A DNA stretch of 64,000 bases. It comes from Pyropia haitanensis. Its lineage: Eukaryota; Rhodophyta; Bangiophyceae; Bangiales; Bangiaceae. Location of the stretch: assembly GCA_008729055.1 (NCBI GenBank), contig SDUX01000007.1, forward strand, positions 6,730,356 through 6,794,355, given 5' to 3'. The stretch's first letter is position 1, and every line of letters starts with the position of its first letter. The translations under genes and the position numbers were made by a program. The notes under the pieces are model-generated. The model saw only the letters and a program-made list of their open reading frames with translations, had not been told where the DNA came from and made no database searches. This document shows, piece by piece, positions 1 to 13,044 of the stretch.

Positions 1-219
1 CGCCGCCGCCGCCCGCCGCAGCCGCCGCGCCAGGCGGGCGTCCATCGTGGCGCGGGCGTCCCCCCCCCCCCCCCCGCCCCCCCCTCCTCCCCCCCCCCAC
101 CGCCACCCCCGCACGCCGGTACACGCGCGCCGCGGCGGCCGCCGCGCCCGCCCGCCACAGCAGGCCGTCGGCGGCGGCGAGCGCGGCGGCCGCCGCGGCG
201 GCGCCGCCGCCGCCGCCGC

Positions 220-250
<31 letters not shown>

Positions 251-836
251 GTCGGCCGCCGCTACCGCCGTCGCGACGGCTGCCGAGCGAGCGGCGGCGG
301 CGGTGGTGGTGGTGGGGGTGGTGGTGGTGGTGGCGGCGGGTGTGCCGGCCGCCGCGGGGGTGGTGGCGGAGCGGCGGCGGCGGCGGCTGCGGCGGCGGCG
401 GCGGTGGGATGCGGGGGAAGGGGAGGGGGTGGTGGTGGGGGTGGTGGCGGTGGTGGTGGGGGTGGCGGCGGCGGCGGGGGAGAGGAGGCCCATGGCACGG
501 ACGGGGGCGAGCGGGGAGGCGACGCCCGCGTCCCCCCCAAACGCCTCTGCCGCGCCCGCCCCGCCGTCGCCGCCCGTGTCGTCGCCGTCGTCGCCGCCGC
601 CGCCGCCATCGACAATGAGCGACGCGACGAGCGCGCGTGCGGCGGCGCAGCCGCCCTCCCCCCCCCCCCCCCCCCCCCCCCCGCGGCGGCCGCCACCGCC
701 GCCGCCGCCCGCCCATAATACCGCGCGTCCGCCACCGCGTCGGCGGCGGCGGCGGTCACCGCCGCCGCGGCGAGCGCGTCGGCCGCCGCGAGCAGCGCCG
801 CCGTATGGGCGGCCGCCACCCGTACCGCACACCCGC

Positions 837-871
<35 letters not shown>

Positions 872-982
872 GGCGGCGGCCGCACGGGCACGCGGATGCG
901 GCCAATGCACAGGTAGGCGCCACCGCCACCACCCCCCCACCATCCCCCCCCCACCGCCGCCGCGGTCGCCGTCGCCGTCGCT

Positions 983-1014
<32 letters not shown>

Positions 1015-1275
1015 CGACGGCGGCGGCGGTGGCGGCGGTCGCGCCCGCCGCGACGAGCGCCGCCTTGACCGCCGCCACCGCCGCGGCGGTGGCGGCGGCG
1101 CCGCCGCCGCCGCCGCCGCCGCCGACGGCCACCACCGCCGCGGCGGCGGCGGCGGCGGCCGCGGCGGGCGTGCCGCCGTCGCCGGCCGCCGCCGCGGCGG
1201 CGGTGCGCCACTCCCGCCGCGCCACCGCGAGGCGGGCGGCGGCGGCGGCAACCGGCGGCGGCCGCCACGGCAGCC

Positions 1276-1324
<49 letters not shown>

Positions 1325-1447
1325 GCGGCGGGCAGCAGGGCCCGCCGCGGCCGCCGCTGGCGGGGCGTCCCCCCCCCCCACGGGCGCCCCCGCGGCGGCG
1401 ACCGCCGCGGCGGCGGCGGCCCAGTCGCCCTGCCGCCGCGCCACATC

Positions 1448-1486
<39 letters not shown>

Positions 1487-1833
1487 CGCCCCCCCCCCAC
1501 CGCCCGGGGTGGTGGTGGTGAGCAGCACCGCCCCGGCGGGCGCGGCCGCCGCCGCCGCCGTCGCCGCGTCCAGCGCCGCCCGTGCCGCCGCGTCGGCCGC
1601 GCGGGTGGCGGCGAGGAGGGTGCCGACGGTGGTGGCGGCGGCGGCGGCCTCGGCAGTAACCGCCGGCAGCCACGGGCGGGTAGCCTCTGGGGGGGGGGAG
1701 GCGAGCGGCGGGGAGAGTGCCGCCGCCAGGTCGGTTGCGGCTGCCGCGACCGCCGCCACCCGCGCCGCGTCGGCCGCGGCGGCCGCGTCGGCAGCGGCGG
1801 TGGTGGCGGGGGGGGGGCGGCGCCCGCGTCGAC

Positions 1834-1865
<32 letters not shown>

Positions 1866-1978
1866 GTGCCACCGCCGCGTGCCGCGCCGACTGCCACGCG
1901 GCGGCGGCGGTCCACGCGGCCGCCACGGACCGCACGAGCGCCCCGTGCGCCGCCGCCGCCGCCGCCGCCTCTGCCGCC

Positions 1979-2009
<31 letters not shown>

Positions 2010-3314
2010 CGCCCCGCCGCGGCCGCCGCGTCCCGCCGCTATCCACGAGCGACACGCACCGGTCGACGGCGGCGGCGGCGGCCGCCACCGCCGCCGCGTC
2101 GCCCGCCGTCACGGCCAAGCGGAGGGCGGGCAGCCGCGCCGCGGCAGCCTCCACCGCGGCGGCTACCCCCCCCCCCCCCCCGTCCTCCCCGCCCCCCCCC
2201 GCCTCGTCGCCCCCCCCACCACCACCGCCGCCGCCGCCTCGGCCCCATCCGCCACCGCCGCCGCCACCGCCGCGTCCGCGGCGGCCAACACGGCCAGGCG
2301 CCACCCCCCCCCCCCCACCCCCCCCCCCCCAGCCGCCGCCGACGGCGGCCCGCCGCCACCGCCACCGCCGCCGCCGCCGCCGCGGTCGCCGCCCGCACCG
2401 CCCGCAGCAGCGCGGCACGCGTGCCGCGGGGCGGCACGTCCCCGCCGGTCGGCGGTGGCACCCACCGGGCGGCAGCCGCCGCCGGGGGGGAGCCGCCGGT
2501 GGGGGGGGCGCCGGCTGGGGGGGGGGGGCGAGCGTGCGGTCGCCCGCGGTGGGGAGCGGCGCGTGGACCGAGGGGGGGGGGGGGGGGAACGCCGCCGCCA
2601 CGTCGTCGACGGCGGCGAGCAACGCGGCCGCCGCCGCCGCCGCCGCCGCGGCGGGCGCGCCCGCCACGGTCGCGGCGGCGGCGTGGTCCGTGTCCCACAC
2701 CGCGCGGCGACCGTCACCGTCACCGTCGGCGGCGGCGGCGGCGGCCGCCGCGGTGGCAACGGCGGCAAGCGCACGGCCGAGCGCGTCGGCGGCGGCCGCG
2801 TCGGCGCCGCCCGCGGCAATGGCCAGCACCGCCGCCCGCAGCGCGGCGGCCGCCGCCGCCGCCCCCTCCGCCGCCACCACCGCCGCCTCCTCTTCCGCGG
2901 CCGCGTCTACCCCCCCCCCCCCTCGCCTCCCCCCTCGCCGCCGTCGCTGCCGTCACTTGTACACGGGCTCCCCCCCCCCTCCCCCCCCCCCCCCAACGGG
3001 GCGCCCCCCCCCCCGCGGCCGCCGCGGCGGCCGCCCACGCGGCACTACAAAACGCGGCGCGGGGGCCGAGCGGCGCGGCGGTGGCGCCGGCGGCGGCGGC
3101 CCAGCCGAGGCCGGCCTCTGCCACCGCCGCGGCGAGGGCGTAGGCGCACCACCCGCGGCGGCCACGGCGGCGGCGGCTGCTGCCGCTGCTGCCGCGGCTG
3201 CTGCTGCCGCCGCCGCCTGCCAGCGCGCCGTTAAAGACCGTGACGGCCACGTTGTGGTGCACGCCGGCCGCCCACGCGGCGTAGGGCGCGACGCCCGTAT
3301 CACCGCCGCCGCGG

Positions 3315-3348
<34 letters not shown>

Positions 3349-6030
3349 TGCGGTCGCCGTCACGGCCGCCGCCGCCGTCATGGCCGCTGGTGGTGGCGGC
3401 CGCCGCCGCCGCGGCGGCCGCCCCCGACGTCACCACCACGCGCACCCCATCCGACACCGCCGCCACCGCCGCCATCACCGCGGCGGCGGGGTCAACGCCC
3501 CCCCCCCCCCCCTTGACGCGCCCGCCACCGCCGCCAGCCCCATCCCCATCCACGCCACCACCAGCAGCCGCCGCCGCCTCTGCCTCTGCCTCTGCCGCCG
3601 CCGCCGCCGCTGATGTCGCGGCCGCCGCGGCGATGGCGCGGAGGCACTCGAGGGCGGCGCCGACGGCGGCGACGAGCCGTGGCTCTGGCGCCCCCCCCCC
3701 GCGGAGGCCGCCAACGACCGCCGCCGCGACCGCCGCGGCCACCGCGTGGGCGGTCGCGTCGGCAAGGGCGGTGGCGGCGGCGGCGGCGGCGGCGGCGGGT
3801 GCGGGGGGGGGGGAGCGTGGGGGTGGGGCGGGGTGCCCCGCGTCAGCGCCGCCACCGCCGCCGCGCGGAGGGGCTCGAGCACCCGCACCAGGCGGACGGC
3901 GTAGGCACGCCGGTGGGGGGGGGGACCGCCCCGAGGGGGGGGAGCGCCGCCACCGCCGCCGCGACGGCGGCGGCCCCACCGCCGCCGCCGCCGCCGCCGC
4001 CACAACCGCCACCGCCGCCACCCCCACCACCGCCGCCACCGCCGCTACCACCCCCACCGGGCGTCGGCCGGCGTGGCCGCCGCCACCCCCGCCGCCGCCG
4101 CCGCGGCGACGGTAACGGCGACGGCGACGGCGACGGCGACAGCGACGGCGACAGCGGCGGCGGCGGCGGCCGCCCACGCGCAGCACACGCGTCAGGCCCC
4201 CCCCCCCCCCTCGGGCGGCGACCCACCCCACCCCCGCGCGGGCGGCGGCAACGGCGGCGGCGGCGGCCATCTCGGGCCTCCCCCCCCCCCCCCCCCACCA
4301 GCGCCACAGCCCCACCGCGGCGGCACGGTGGCCACCACGGGCGGCCGCCGCGGCGGCGGCGTCCACCCACGCGGCCAGCGGCTCCCCCCCCGCCGTCACC
4401 ACCGCCGCGTCCGCCGCCCCCGCCGCCGCCGCCGACTGCCGGTACGCCGCTACGCTGCGGATGGCCGCCGCCGCCACCCGCCGGGCGGCGTCGCGGGTCG
4501 ACCCGCCGACCGTAACCGTCGCCGCCGCCGCCGCTGCCGCCGCCGCCGCCGGCGACGCCGCCGCCGCCGCCGCCGTCGGCGTGGCGAGTGCAGCCGCCGC
4601 CGACCGCAGCGTCCGTGACGCGTCGGCGGCCCACGCGGCCGCATCCGGCGGCACCCCACAATCCCGTGCCGCCACCTCCGCCGCGAGCAGCCGGCCGACG
4701 GCGGCCACCCCCACCGCCGCCGCCGCCGCGGGTGCGGGCGACCCCCCCCCCCCCCCCCCAGCCGCCGCCGCCGCCGCCGCCGCCGCCGCCCGTGCAATGC
4801 CAAGGACCGCCCGCCGGACGCGGCGGGCGGTGCCCGCCGCGGCCGCCACACCCGCCGCGTCGCCACTGGCGGCCGCCGCCGCGGCGGCGACGCGGAGGAG
4901 AGGGATGGCCGCGACGGCGGCGGTGGCGAGGAGGTGCCCGGGGGGGTGCCGGGGGGGGGGCACCCCAGGTGGCTGGCGAGGAGGTCTGCCGCCGCCGCCG
5001 CGGCGGGCGGGTGCCGGCAGAGGGCGCACGCGCAGGGGGGGGGGGGGGGGGGAAGGCCGCCGCGATCGCCGCCGCGGCGGTCGTGGGGGGGGGGGGGGGG
5101 GGGCGAGGGACACGCGCCGCACCCGCGCGGTGAGGGAGGAGACGCCGCCGTCCGTGTCGGCGTGGGCGTCGGGCGGGGGGGTGTCGCCCTCACTGCGCTC
5201 GTCGTCATTGTCGTCGTTGTCGTCGTCGTCGTCGTCGTCGTCATAGTCGTCGTCGCTGCCGCTGGCACTGGCGCTGTCACAGCTGCTGCTGCTGCCGCCG
5301 CCGCGGCCGCCACCACCACCACCACCACCACCACCGTCGTCCCTGCCGTCCCGGTCGGCGGCATCCCCCACCAGCGGGCGCTCCCCCCGCAGCAGCCGCC
5401 GCACCGCCGCCTCCCACCCCGCCCCCCCCCCATACACGCGCATCTCCCCCCAACAGTGCTCCCCCCCGCCACGCCCACCCGCCCCCACCGCCGCCACCGC
5501 CACCACCCGCAGCTGTGCCAACCCCCCCCCACCACCGCCGCCACAACCGGCGCGTCCCCCGCGGCCGCGGCCGCCCTCGCGGCGGCCGCCGCGTACGCCT
5601 CGACCGCGGCGGCCCCCCCCCCCCCCCGCCACCACCACCACCACCACCACCACCACCACCACCACCACCACCACCACCGCCACCGCCACCGCCGCCGCCC
5701 ACACTACCAATCCGCAACGCGGGCGCCAGCAGCCGCAGCGGTGGCAGCGTGGCGGCCCAGACGCGGCGCCAGCCGGCGGCTGGCGGTGGCGCCGCGGGGT
5801 TCGTCGCCGCCGCGGCGGTGAGGAGGCCGAGCAGCGGGGGGGCGTACCGCCGGGCGGCGGTGCGGGTGGCGGCGGCGGGGGGGGTGGTGGCGGGGGCGCC
5901 GGGGGGGGGGGGGGGAGCTGGCTGGACAGGTGGGTGGTGAGGGTGGTGAGGGCGGTGACGGCGGGGGGGATGAGGGCGGCGACCGTTGGGGGGGGGGGGT
6001 GGCCGTCGCGGCGGCGAGGAGGGCCTCCAT
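1..6030 (-). CDS. Large Ala/Gly-rich helical-repeat (PPR-like) protein, partial, frame-broken
   Basis: Coding potential runs on the minus strand from a candidate ATG at 6030 (MEALLAAATAT) to the left edge, where it is still open (DARLARRLRRAAAA near 55-1). Credible protein is spread over all three minus frames. Frame switches fall in C/G tracts near 5990, 5900, 5090 and 4750 and several more below 4300. Visible elements are a Leu/Ala-rich N-terminal stretch (ending near 5700), an acidic Asp/Ser block encoded near 5160-5280, and many degenerate Ala-rich helices. Some helices read like pentatricopeptide repeats, for example VHHNVAVTVFNGALA (about 3225-3270) and CAYALAAAVAEAGLGW (about 3100-3150). 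PPR proteins normally act in organelle RNA processing; that role is inference only. No confident domain, transit peptide or stop is visible. Low complexity alone could produce much of this open frame. Confidence 0.4.
5628..5696. repeat. (ACC)n/(GCC)n trinucleotide microsatellite
   Basis: Near-perfect run of CCA triplets followed by CCGCCA variants. In the minus-strand helical-repeat gene it would encode a poly-Gly stretch. It is one of many triplet runs in the first 6 kb. Confidence 0.85.
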
Positions 6031-7088
6031 GGGGGGGGGGGGGGAAGTGGGGGGGGGACGAATGGGGGTGTGACGAGGGGGAGGGCAGCCACGGGAGGGG
6101 AGGGGAGGTGTGCAGAGGGGGGGGGGGGGGACGCGGCGGGAACAGGGATACGACAAAGGGAGCAAGGGGGGGGGGGGGGGGGTAGGGGCGCCGCGCCGTC
6201 GTTTGCCGTCGCCGTCGTTGCAGACGGTGGCCGCGCGTGCGCCGCGACGCCGACAGGGGCGGCGTCGACGGCGGCCGTCGCGGTCGGCGGCGGCGACCGC
6301 CGCCGCCGGCAGGGGGGGGGGGGCGCCGCCGCGGCGGCCACCGAGGGTCGGCCGGGGGGCGGGCCGCCTCCCCCCCACCCCCCCCCGCGGGGGGGGGGGG
6401 CCGCTGCCGCCCGCCGCGCGTGGCGCGAGGCCGCCCCGTTTGAATTTTCAAGGCCGCCGCCGGTCGGGCGGGATTGGCGGCCGGGAGTGGCGGCGGCCCC
6501 GCTCTCGGCCGTGGGCGGCGATCCCGGGGCCCCGACGGGGCACACGCCCGATATGGGTCCGACGCGGAAGCCTCCGTCTCGTTGGAGAGGGGTGCGGGGG
6601 TGGGGGGGGGGGGGGGGGGAGCGCCGCCCCGGGGTGGGACCCCGCGGCCGCCCCGGTGCCGGCGCGCGCGACGGCGGTGGTCCCGACAAGCCGGCGGTGG
6701 CGGCACCCTGATGGCAGCAACGCCTGCGGCGGGAGGGAGCGGGGGGTGGTGGCCTGGGTTTTGGGGGGGGGGGGCCCGGCGGCGTCCCCGATCCGCTTGC
6801 CACCGGCGCGCGTGACGGCCATCCCCGTCAGTCAGATGGCGGCCGCCGCGGTTGCTTGCCCGTACAAGCACAAAAGCGCCAACCGGCGGGGAAGGGACGG
6901 GTACGGGGGAGGAGGGCGGGCGGGCGGACGAGCGGCGGGTGGCCACGGCACCTCCTCGGCGCGGCCCGCCGCATCCCAACCCCGGCTTCCACCCGTGGCG
7001 CCCGCGGCACTCGCGCCGCGCACGCGCCGCGGCGACCAACCACCGCCGCGACGGGGGCGGCCGCCAGCTGGCGGCAGCGGCCGCCGAC

Positions 7089-7129
<41 letters not shown>

Positions 7130-7580
7130 CGCCCGGCTGCAGACGCTGCCGCCGCTCGGCGACGGCGGCCGCAGCCGGCCGACCCGGGCCGCCCGCGTGG
7201 CGCCGCCCGCGGGGGTGCAGCGGCGCTCCCCCCACCGGGACAACGCGCCCGCGGCGGTGGGTCGGGCGGCGGCGCGGTGCCGCGGCGCGCCCCGTTCCCC
7301 GCCCGCCGCCCGGCGGCGGCGTACCGCGCCGCCCCCCCCCCCCCCCCCCCCCGCCTCCGCCGTGGAGTGGAGCACCGCTGGGCGCGGGTATGGGTACGGC
7401 CAGGGTTGGGGAAAGAGGCGGGGACAGGGGGGGAGTGGACGGCGGCGGGCGGCCGCCGCGGTCCGTTTGGGGACACGGCCGTGCCGGCGGGGTGCGCGCG
7501 GCGGGCGCGGGGGGTGGGTTGGGGGACCGCGCACGGCGCTACGGCGCCGCTGCCGCCGCGGGCCGCCACCGCCGGTGCCG

Positions 7581-7611
<31 letters not shown>

Positions 7612-9718
7612 CCATGGACACACGGGCGCGTCCTTTGCAACGTCAGGCAGTGGCGCCCATGCACGGCTGGGGCCGCCCATCGCCGCGGGCGCGACACCAC
7701 CGCGGCGGCGCCGTGTCCCTCGCTGGCCGTGCCGCCGCCGCCGCTGGGTCTGGGAGCGTTGCTCTGCTCAGAGGCACCAGACGCACCGGGCGTGCTCCGA
7801 GACCAAGTAGGCGACGGGCATTACAACGCTCGAGGACGCGCAGACTGCCGATTGAACCAGTTTATAGGTTTGGCTCCGGGGCTGCGTCTCCCATCGCTGG
7901 AAGTTCACCTCCGGCGCGGGGCCCATCGGTCGTAGCACCTGGACCCCACGAATGTGGAGCGCGTAAGAGCAACTCCAATCAAACAAGGAGAGAGAGGCAT
8001 GCATAAACGAGGAAGAGAAACGGGCATGCGACCGTCGAGCGTGCAGTTGTTGCGTGTGCCGGCTGCCGGTGGGAGTGAGGCAGGGAAGGAGGGTGGGTGA
8101 CGCGCACGAGGAAGACATACGTGCCGGGTACGGCGCCCGGCAGCGTCGTGCGTCGGCCGCGCCCGATGAGGCCATGCGGCGCCGCCGCCGTGCCCGTCCG
8201 CCGTGGCCCCACGCGGCCGCCGGCCGCGGGCGGCCGAGGCGGCGGATGCGCGGGCCCAGGCCTGGCCCGGGCCCCCGCGGCCCGTCTGCGCTTCGCGCTT
8301 AGCAACCTCCACAGCTGCGCTTGGGCCATTTCTTCAAATCGATGAAGAGTTCCAAGTTGCTGCAGCGCGTAGAAAGGGCACGGTGGGTGGCTCGGGCCAG
8401 GCACGCCGCACAACCCACGGCAAGGATGTGGCTGGGGGGAGCGGCCACCCCGCCCGCACGGACCGCCTGGACGGGCGGGGCAGCACCGTGCGGCACCCAC
8501 GGGCCAGATTCGGTGGCATCTGCGGAATCCGCCGCGCCGGCCCGCCCTGGATTGGGCGGCCGGCAATGGGCGACCGACGCTGCGGTCCCCCGCCGCCGCG
8601 GCCGCCGATCGCCGACCCACCCGCCGCTGCCGACGCCCGCCTGCGGGGCGGTTGCCCGTTGACGTCAGGCACCGCGTCGGCGGGGGGCTGCGTCCACCCC
8701 CCCACGCGCCCGCCCCCGCGCGGGGGCGTGCGGTGACCCCACCCCCACCCCCACCCCCCCCGCCTTGCGTCAGCCCCCGCTCAACGCCGCGGACGCGGCG
8801 GCCGCCCGGCCGGGCGGGCGGTGGGTGGGGGGACCCACGCGGCACCGCGGCCGCCCCTCGCGGCACCCAACCAGTGGTGGTGGCACGGAGGGGGTGGGGG
8901 GGGGGAGCGGCAGGTGCACTGGCCCCGCGGCGGCGGCGTGCGCGCCGCCGGCAGGTGGGTGCCATGGAGAGAGGGGCGGGGGGGGGGGGGGGGGGGGGGG
9001 GCCGCACGCGTGCGGTCGGCAACCCGGCGGCGGGCGGGTGCTCGTGACGGCCGGCGGCGACGGGAGAGGGTACCCATTTGGGAGGTTGGATGAGGGGGGG
9101 GGGGGCCGGCGGCGGCGTCGGACGCTGCCCGCGGGCGGGCGGGGACGCGGCTCGGCGGGTGGCCGCGGCTGCGGTGGGGGCGGCGGCGGCCACGGCGGCC
9201 GTCGGTGCCGTCCCCCACCCCCCATTCTCCCCCGCTGGCCGCTGTCGACGGCCGCCGCCAGCCGCCGACGCGCGGGCGCGCGGGCGGCGGGCGCCGCCGC
9301 CGCCGCGGTGCCGCGGCGGCCGCCATGGCAGGCGGCGGCCGCGGCGGGGCGGGCGGCGGCGGGGCGGCGGGGCGCGACGGTCTGCGACCGCTATCGTCCC
9401 TCGCTAGCCTCCCCCCCCGTCGTCGTCGACGTTGCCGTCGACGGGCGTTGCCGCGTCCGCACGCCAGCCGGCCAGCTGGAGAGGGCGCTGGTGGAGACGC
9501 TGCGCGGCTGGTGCAGCTCTCCCCCACCCCCCCCATCCCCCGCCGCCCGCCACCGGCGTCGCCACCACCACCATCCCCGCCACAGCCGCCGCCTCTGTGC
9601 CCGTCACTCGGCGCGGAGGCCCTTGCCGCCGCCGTGACCGCGTCCACCCCCCTCCCTCCTCCCCCCACTCCCCTTTACCACCACCCGCACGCCCCCGCTG
9701 CTCCTGGGTAGCACAGCC
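6031..9718. other. Long intergenic stretch, no supportable gene
   Basis: No open frame here shows a recognisable domain. The DNA is GC-rich with many G and C tracts up to 11500-like length classes (about 10-20 bases), except for a more balanced stretch at about 7780-8120 and 8330-8420. ORFs on both strands are Pro/Arg/Gly/Ala-rich shadows of the base composition. It should hold the 5' region of the minus-strand gene on the left and that of the PI-PLC gene on the right. Confidence 0.5.
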
Positions 9719-11870
9719 ATGGGTTGGCAAGCCACCGCCCCCGCCGCCCACCCCTGGTGGCCTGTCCGTGCCACCGCCACCCCCCCCACTGCCCCCACCA
9801 CCGCCATCGCCGTCGCCACTGGCCGCCCACTGGCGGCGGCGGCGCCGCCGCCACGCCCCCGCCGCCGCCGCCGCCCCGCTACGGCGGCGGTGGCGGTCGC
9901 TGCGGCGGCCGCCGCCGCCGTTGGCGTCGCGGCCGCGCTCTCGACCACGGCTCTGAGGCGAGGCGGCGGCCGCCCGTCGCGCCTCGCGGCCGCCCGCTCG
10001 CGGCTCCCCACCACAGGCGGCGGAGGGCCGAGGGGGGGGCGCTCCCTCGCAGGCGCCGCCGCGGCCGCGGCCACGGCGCCGCCGGCCACGGCGCCGCCAC
10101 GGGCGCCGCGGCTGCCGTCACTGCCGTCGCGGCTGCGAGCGGGCGGCGACCTCCCCCTGGCGCTCGTCGGCAACGGCGACAGCGGCAGCGGCGGCTGCTG
10201 CGGTGGGCGCGGCAATGGCACCGCCACCGTCGGGCGTCCCCTCCCCCCAGCGGGCGGCCGCCCCACCATCTACGACGTCCTCTTTGCGGGCACCCACGAC
10301 AGCGGCGCGTACGCGGTGGACGTGGCGCGCGCCGCCCGTGGCGCGCACCCCGCCCTCGTGGCGGCGCTGGCGCTGGCGCCGACCGCGGGCGTGGCGGCGG
10401 CGCTGCTGGCGGCGCCGCTCGGCGCCATGACCATCACGCAGGGGGCGGGGGGGGTGGGCGCGCAGCTCGCGGCGGGCGCCCGGTTTCTGGACCTGCGGGT
10501 GGGGCGGCTGGCAGGCACCGCCGCGGGGGCAGGGGGGGACCGCCGCCCGTGGTGGCGGGGCCTTGGGTGGGCCGCACGGGCCGCTAGCGCTGGCGCCGCC
10601 GCCGTCGGGCGCCCCCTGACCGTCGACGACTACTGGCTCGTCCACGGCATGGTCGCGTGCGCGCCGCTGGCCGACGCGCTCGCCGCGGTGAATGCGTACC
10701 ACGCGGCGGCGCGGGCGGCGTCGCCGGGCGGCGGCGGCGTGACGCTCGTGCTGAGCGTCACCCTCGAGTGGCTGGACGAGGCAGAGGTGGACGCCCTCGC
10801 GGGGGTCCTCCTGGACGGCCTCGCTGATGAGGTGTGGCGGGGGGGGGCCGCCTCCCTGCGCGGCGTCGCGTACGAAGGTAGGTGATGGCGGTGAGACAAC
10901 TTGGGAAGGGGGAGGGAGGTGGGTGGCGGGGTACGTGGGTGATGGGCAGAGCGGGCGGGGCGCGTCCGCCCGCTGAGCAGGAGGGGAGGAGGACGCCGGC
11001 GCTGGCGTGAGACTGACCGCCCCAGCCGCCGTGGCGTACTCCCGCCGCGCTCGTCCCGCTGCGGTGCTGTTCGTGCCGCCTGCACGCGGGTGGCCGGCCA
11101 CCGCCCGCTCGGTCCGCCCGCTGTGTCGCCCCCTCTTGTCGCCCCCCCCCCCCCCCCGTTCACCTCCGTACCGGGCAGACCTCCCCCCTAACGTGGTGTC
11201 GGGCGTCCCCGGCGTGGCGCCACTCCCGGCCCGCTGGGGCGTCGACAGGTGGGTGGATACCAACGACCTGCCGACCAAGGTGGCGGCGCTGACGCAGCAG
11301 ATAGGCGGCGCGCCCGCCGCCGCAGCCGCCGCCGCGGCCGCAGCACCCGCCTCCCCGCTGCCCGCCGTCAGCCGCCGCCGTCCGTCCCCGCCTACGGGCC
11401 ACCACCGCCACCACCACCGCCACCGCCACCGCCACCACCGCCGCCACCGCCGCTCCACCAGTGGTCGGCCGCCTCCCCCCCCCCCCCCCCGCACAGTGTC
11501 GTCGTCGACGGCGGCCGTCCCCCCCCGGACGGACCGCGCCACCCTCTACGTCCTCGGCTGGACGCTGACGCCGTCCCGGTCCGACGTGCTCGGCCGCCTC
11601 GCGTCGTTCAACACCGCCCCCGCGCCGCTGTCGGCGGCTGCGGCGGGGATGAACGCGGCCTTCCCGGCGTGGGCAGACGCCCACGTGGCGGCGGTGACCG
11701 CGGCCGTCAATGTCGTCTTTTTCGACTACCTCACGCCGGCAGAGGTGGCGGCGGTGAGCGCCGCGGCGCGCCGGGGGGGGCGCACGCCCGCGGTGGCGGT
11801 CGCGCGGCGCGTCGCCGCCCGCCGTGGCGACGACGGCGGGGAGGCTGCGGGTGTGCCCCCTGCGGAGTGA
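9719..11870 (+). CDS. PI-PLC X-domain (GDPD/PLC-like phosphodiesterase superfamily) protein
   Basis: Two exons, 9719-10877 and 11179-11870, joined by a GT-AG intron in phase 1; the join restores Tyr-Glu-Asp-Leu-Pro-Pro. The N-terminus (about residues 1-150) is Ala/Pro-rich with a hydrophobic Ala/Val segment near residues 53-77 that may be a signal anchor. The X-domain-like core follows: IYDVLFAGTHDSGAY (catalytic His region), ITQGAGGVGAQLAAGARFLD (typical 'Q...L..G.R.LD' motif), WLVHGMVACAPLADAL, and VTLVLSVTLEW, with RWVDTNDLPTKVAALTQQI in exon 2. A His/Pro/Ala-rich insertion (about 11305-11510) precedes a conserved-looking tail ending in VNVVFFDYLT. Members cleave phosphoinositides or similar phosphodiesters. 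There is no Y, C2 or EF-hand domain, so this is not a classical eukaryotic PLC. The start is the first ATG of the open frame; an upstream exon cannot be excluded. Confidence 0.75.
10878..11178 (+). other. Intron of the PI-PLC gene
   Basis: 301-bp spliceosomal intron with donor GTAGGT and acceptor CCGGGCAG, preceded by a poly-C pyrimidine tract at about 11141-11158. Phase 1; both flanks are in open frame and splicing joins family-like sequence. Confidence 0.8.
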
Positions 11871-13044
11871 ATTCCCGATGGCGGGGACACAGTTTTGTTG
11901 ATGTTGTTATTGTTTGTTGGTTGCTGTTAAATATTCAACAAGCTGTCACACACTCAGGCAAAAGTGGCGGACGCGTTTCTTGACAGCAAATTCGTGCCCG
12001 CTCATTGCATTGGATACCACGGGGTTTGAGACTGGGCGCCGTGACCCGGAGTGGAAGTTGGAAGGACGGATTCACAACTCCCGCGATACTCTATGTATTT
12101 GCGTTAAGGGCCAAGCCCGGCAAGTATACGACGAGATTGGAGAGTAGAGCGCCTCCAGCAAAAGTCCAAATCAACCAACCTCCCCCCCGTCTGTGACATG
12201 TCGCCTACGCCGCCATCAATTCCCGGTTGTGGCACGTCACTGGGGTGGTAGCTCTGCGGTCGCGGCTGGCCCACAGGCACCCCCCCCCCCCCCCCCCGGC
12301 CCCCCGAGACCAGGCTCGGACGGTGGGGGGGAACCGTGGCCTGGTGGCGCGCGTGTGGGTGTGGTGGGGTGCGGACGGCGGCCTGCGGCTGTGGGCGGCG
12401 GGCAGCCAGAGCGCGGCCGCCCCTTCCGCGCCGCGGCGCTGTCGAGCTGCACGCCTGCCGCGTCCCCGCTCGCCGCGCGGCGCGCGACGCCAGCTCGACG
12501 CGGTCCCGCCGCGGCCCCCCTTCACCCGCCCCCGCTCCCCGCCGCCGACGACTGCCGTCGCCGTCGCCGTCCGCGGCCGCCGCCGCGGTTGCCACCAACG
12601 CCGTCGACGCCGCCAACGCGGCCGCGTGCGCGCGCCACTCCGCCCTGGTGTGCCCTCGTCGGCCAAGGGCTCTGGGCCTCCCCGTCGGGTGTTCGCGCTT
12701 GGGTGCATAGCGGCGGCGGCGGCCGCGGCGGTGCCGGCAGAGGACTCGTTGGGGTTGCTCGTGGTACCGATTCGCCCAGTGTCTGCTCTGCTTTCCCTTT
12801 TCGTCTTGTGTGTGGGGGGGTGGTCGCCAACTTCCTACCCGTACTTGGTGTGGCTCTGCTCTTGCCGCCTCCGCCCCCGCGCCCCTCCCCCCCTCCTCCC
12901 CCCCCCCCCTTTTTTTTTTTTTTTTGGAAGTTTTGTGTGCAGGGCCGACGCCCTGCTGCGGGGACGCGTGGCCCCAACGGGCGGGCTAGGCAGCTGCTGC
13001 TGCACGTGCGGACGCCGCGGGGGGCGTAGGGGTGGCCCGCCACC
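11871..13044. other. Intergenic: 3' region of PI-PLC gene and 5' region of E2 gene
   Basis: The stretch 11880-12180 is markedly less GC-rich than its surroundings and resembles a 3'-UTR/terminator region. 12180-12900 is GC-rich without a recognisable gene. A C-run followed by about 16 T at 12900-12925 lies about 120 bp before the E2 start codon and may belong to its 5' leader. Confidence 0.5.

Noticed and set aside
6110..9668. Many long ORFs on both strands in the 6-9.7 kb gap
   Set aside because: All are Pro/Arg/Gly/Ala compositional shadows with opposite-strand counterparts of equal quality and no domain.
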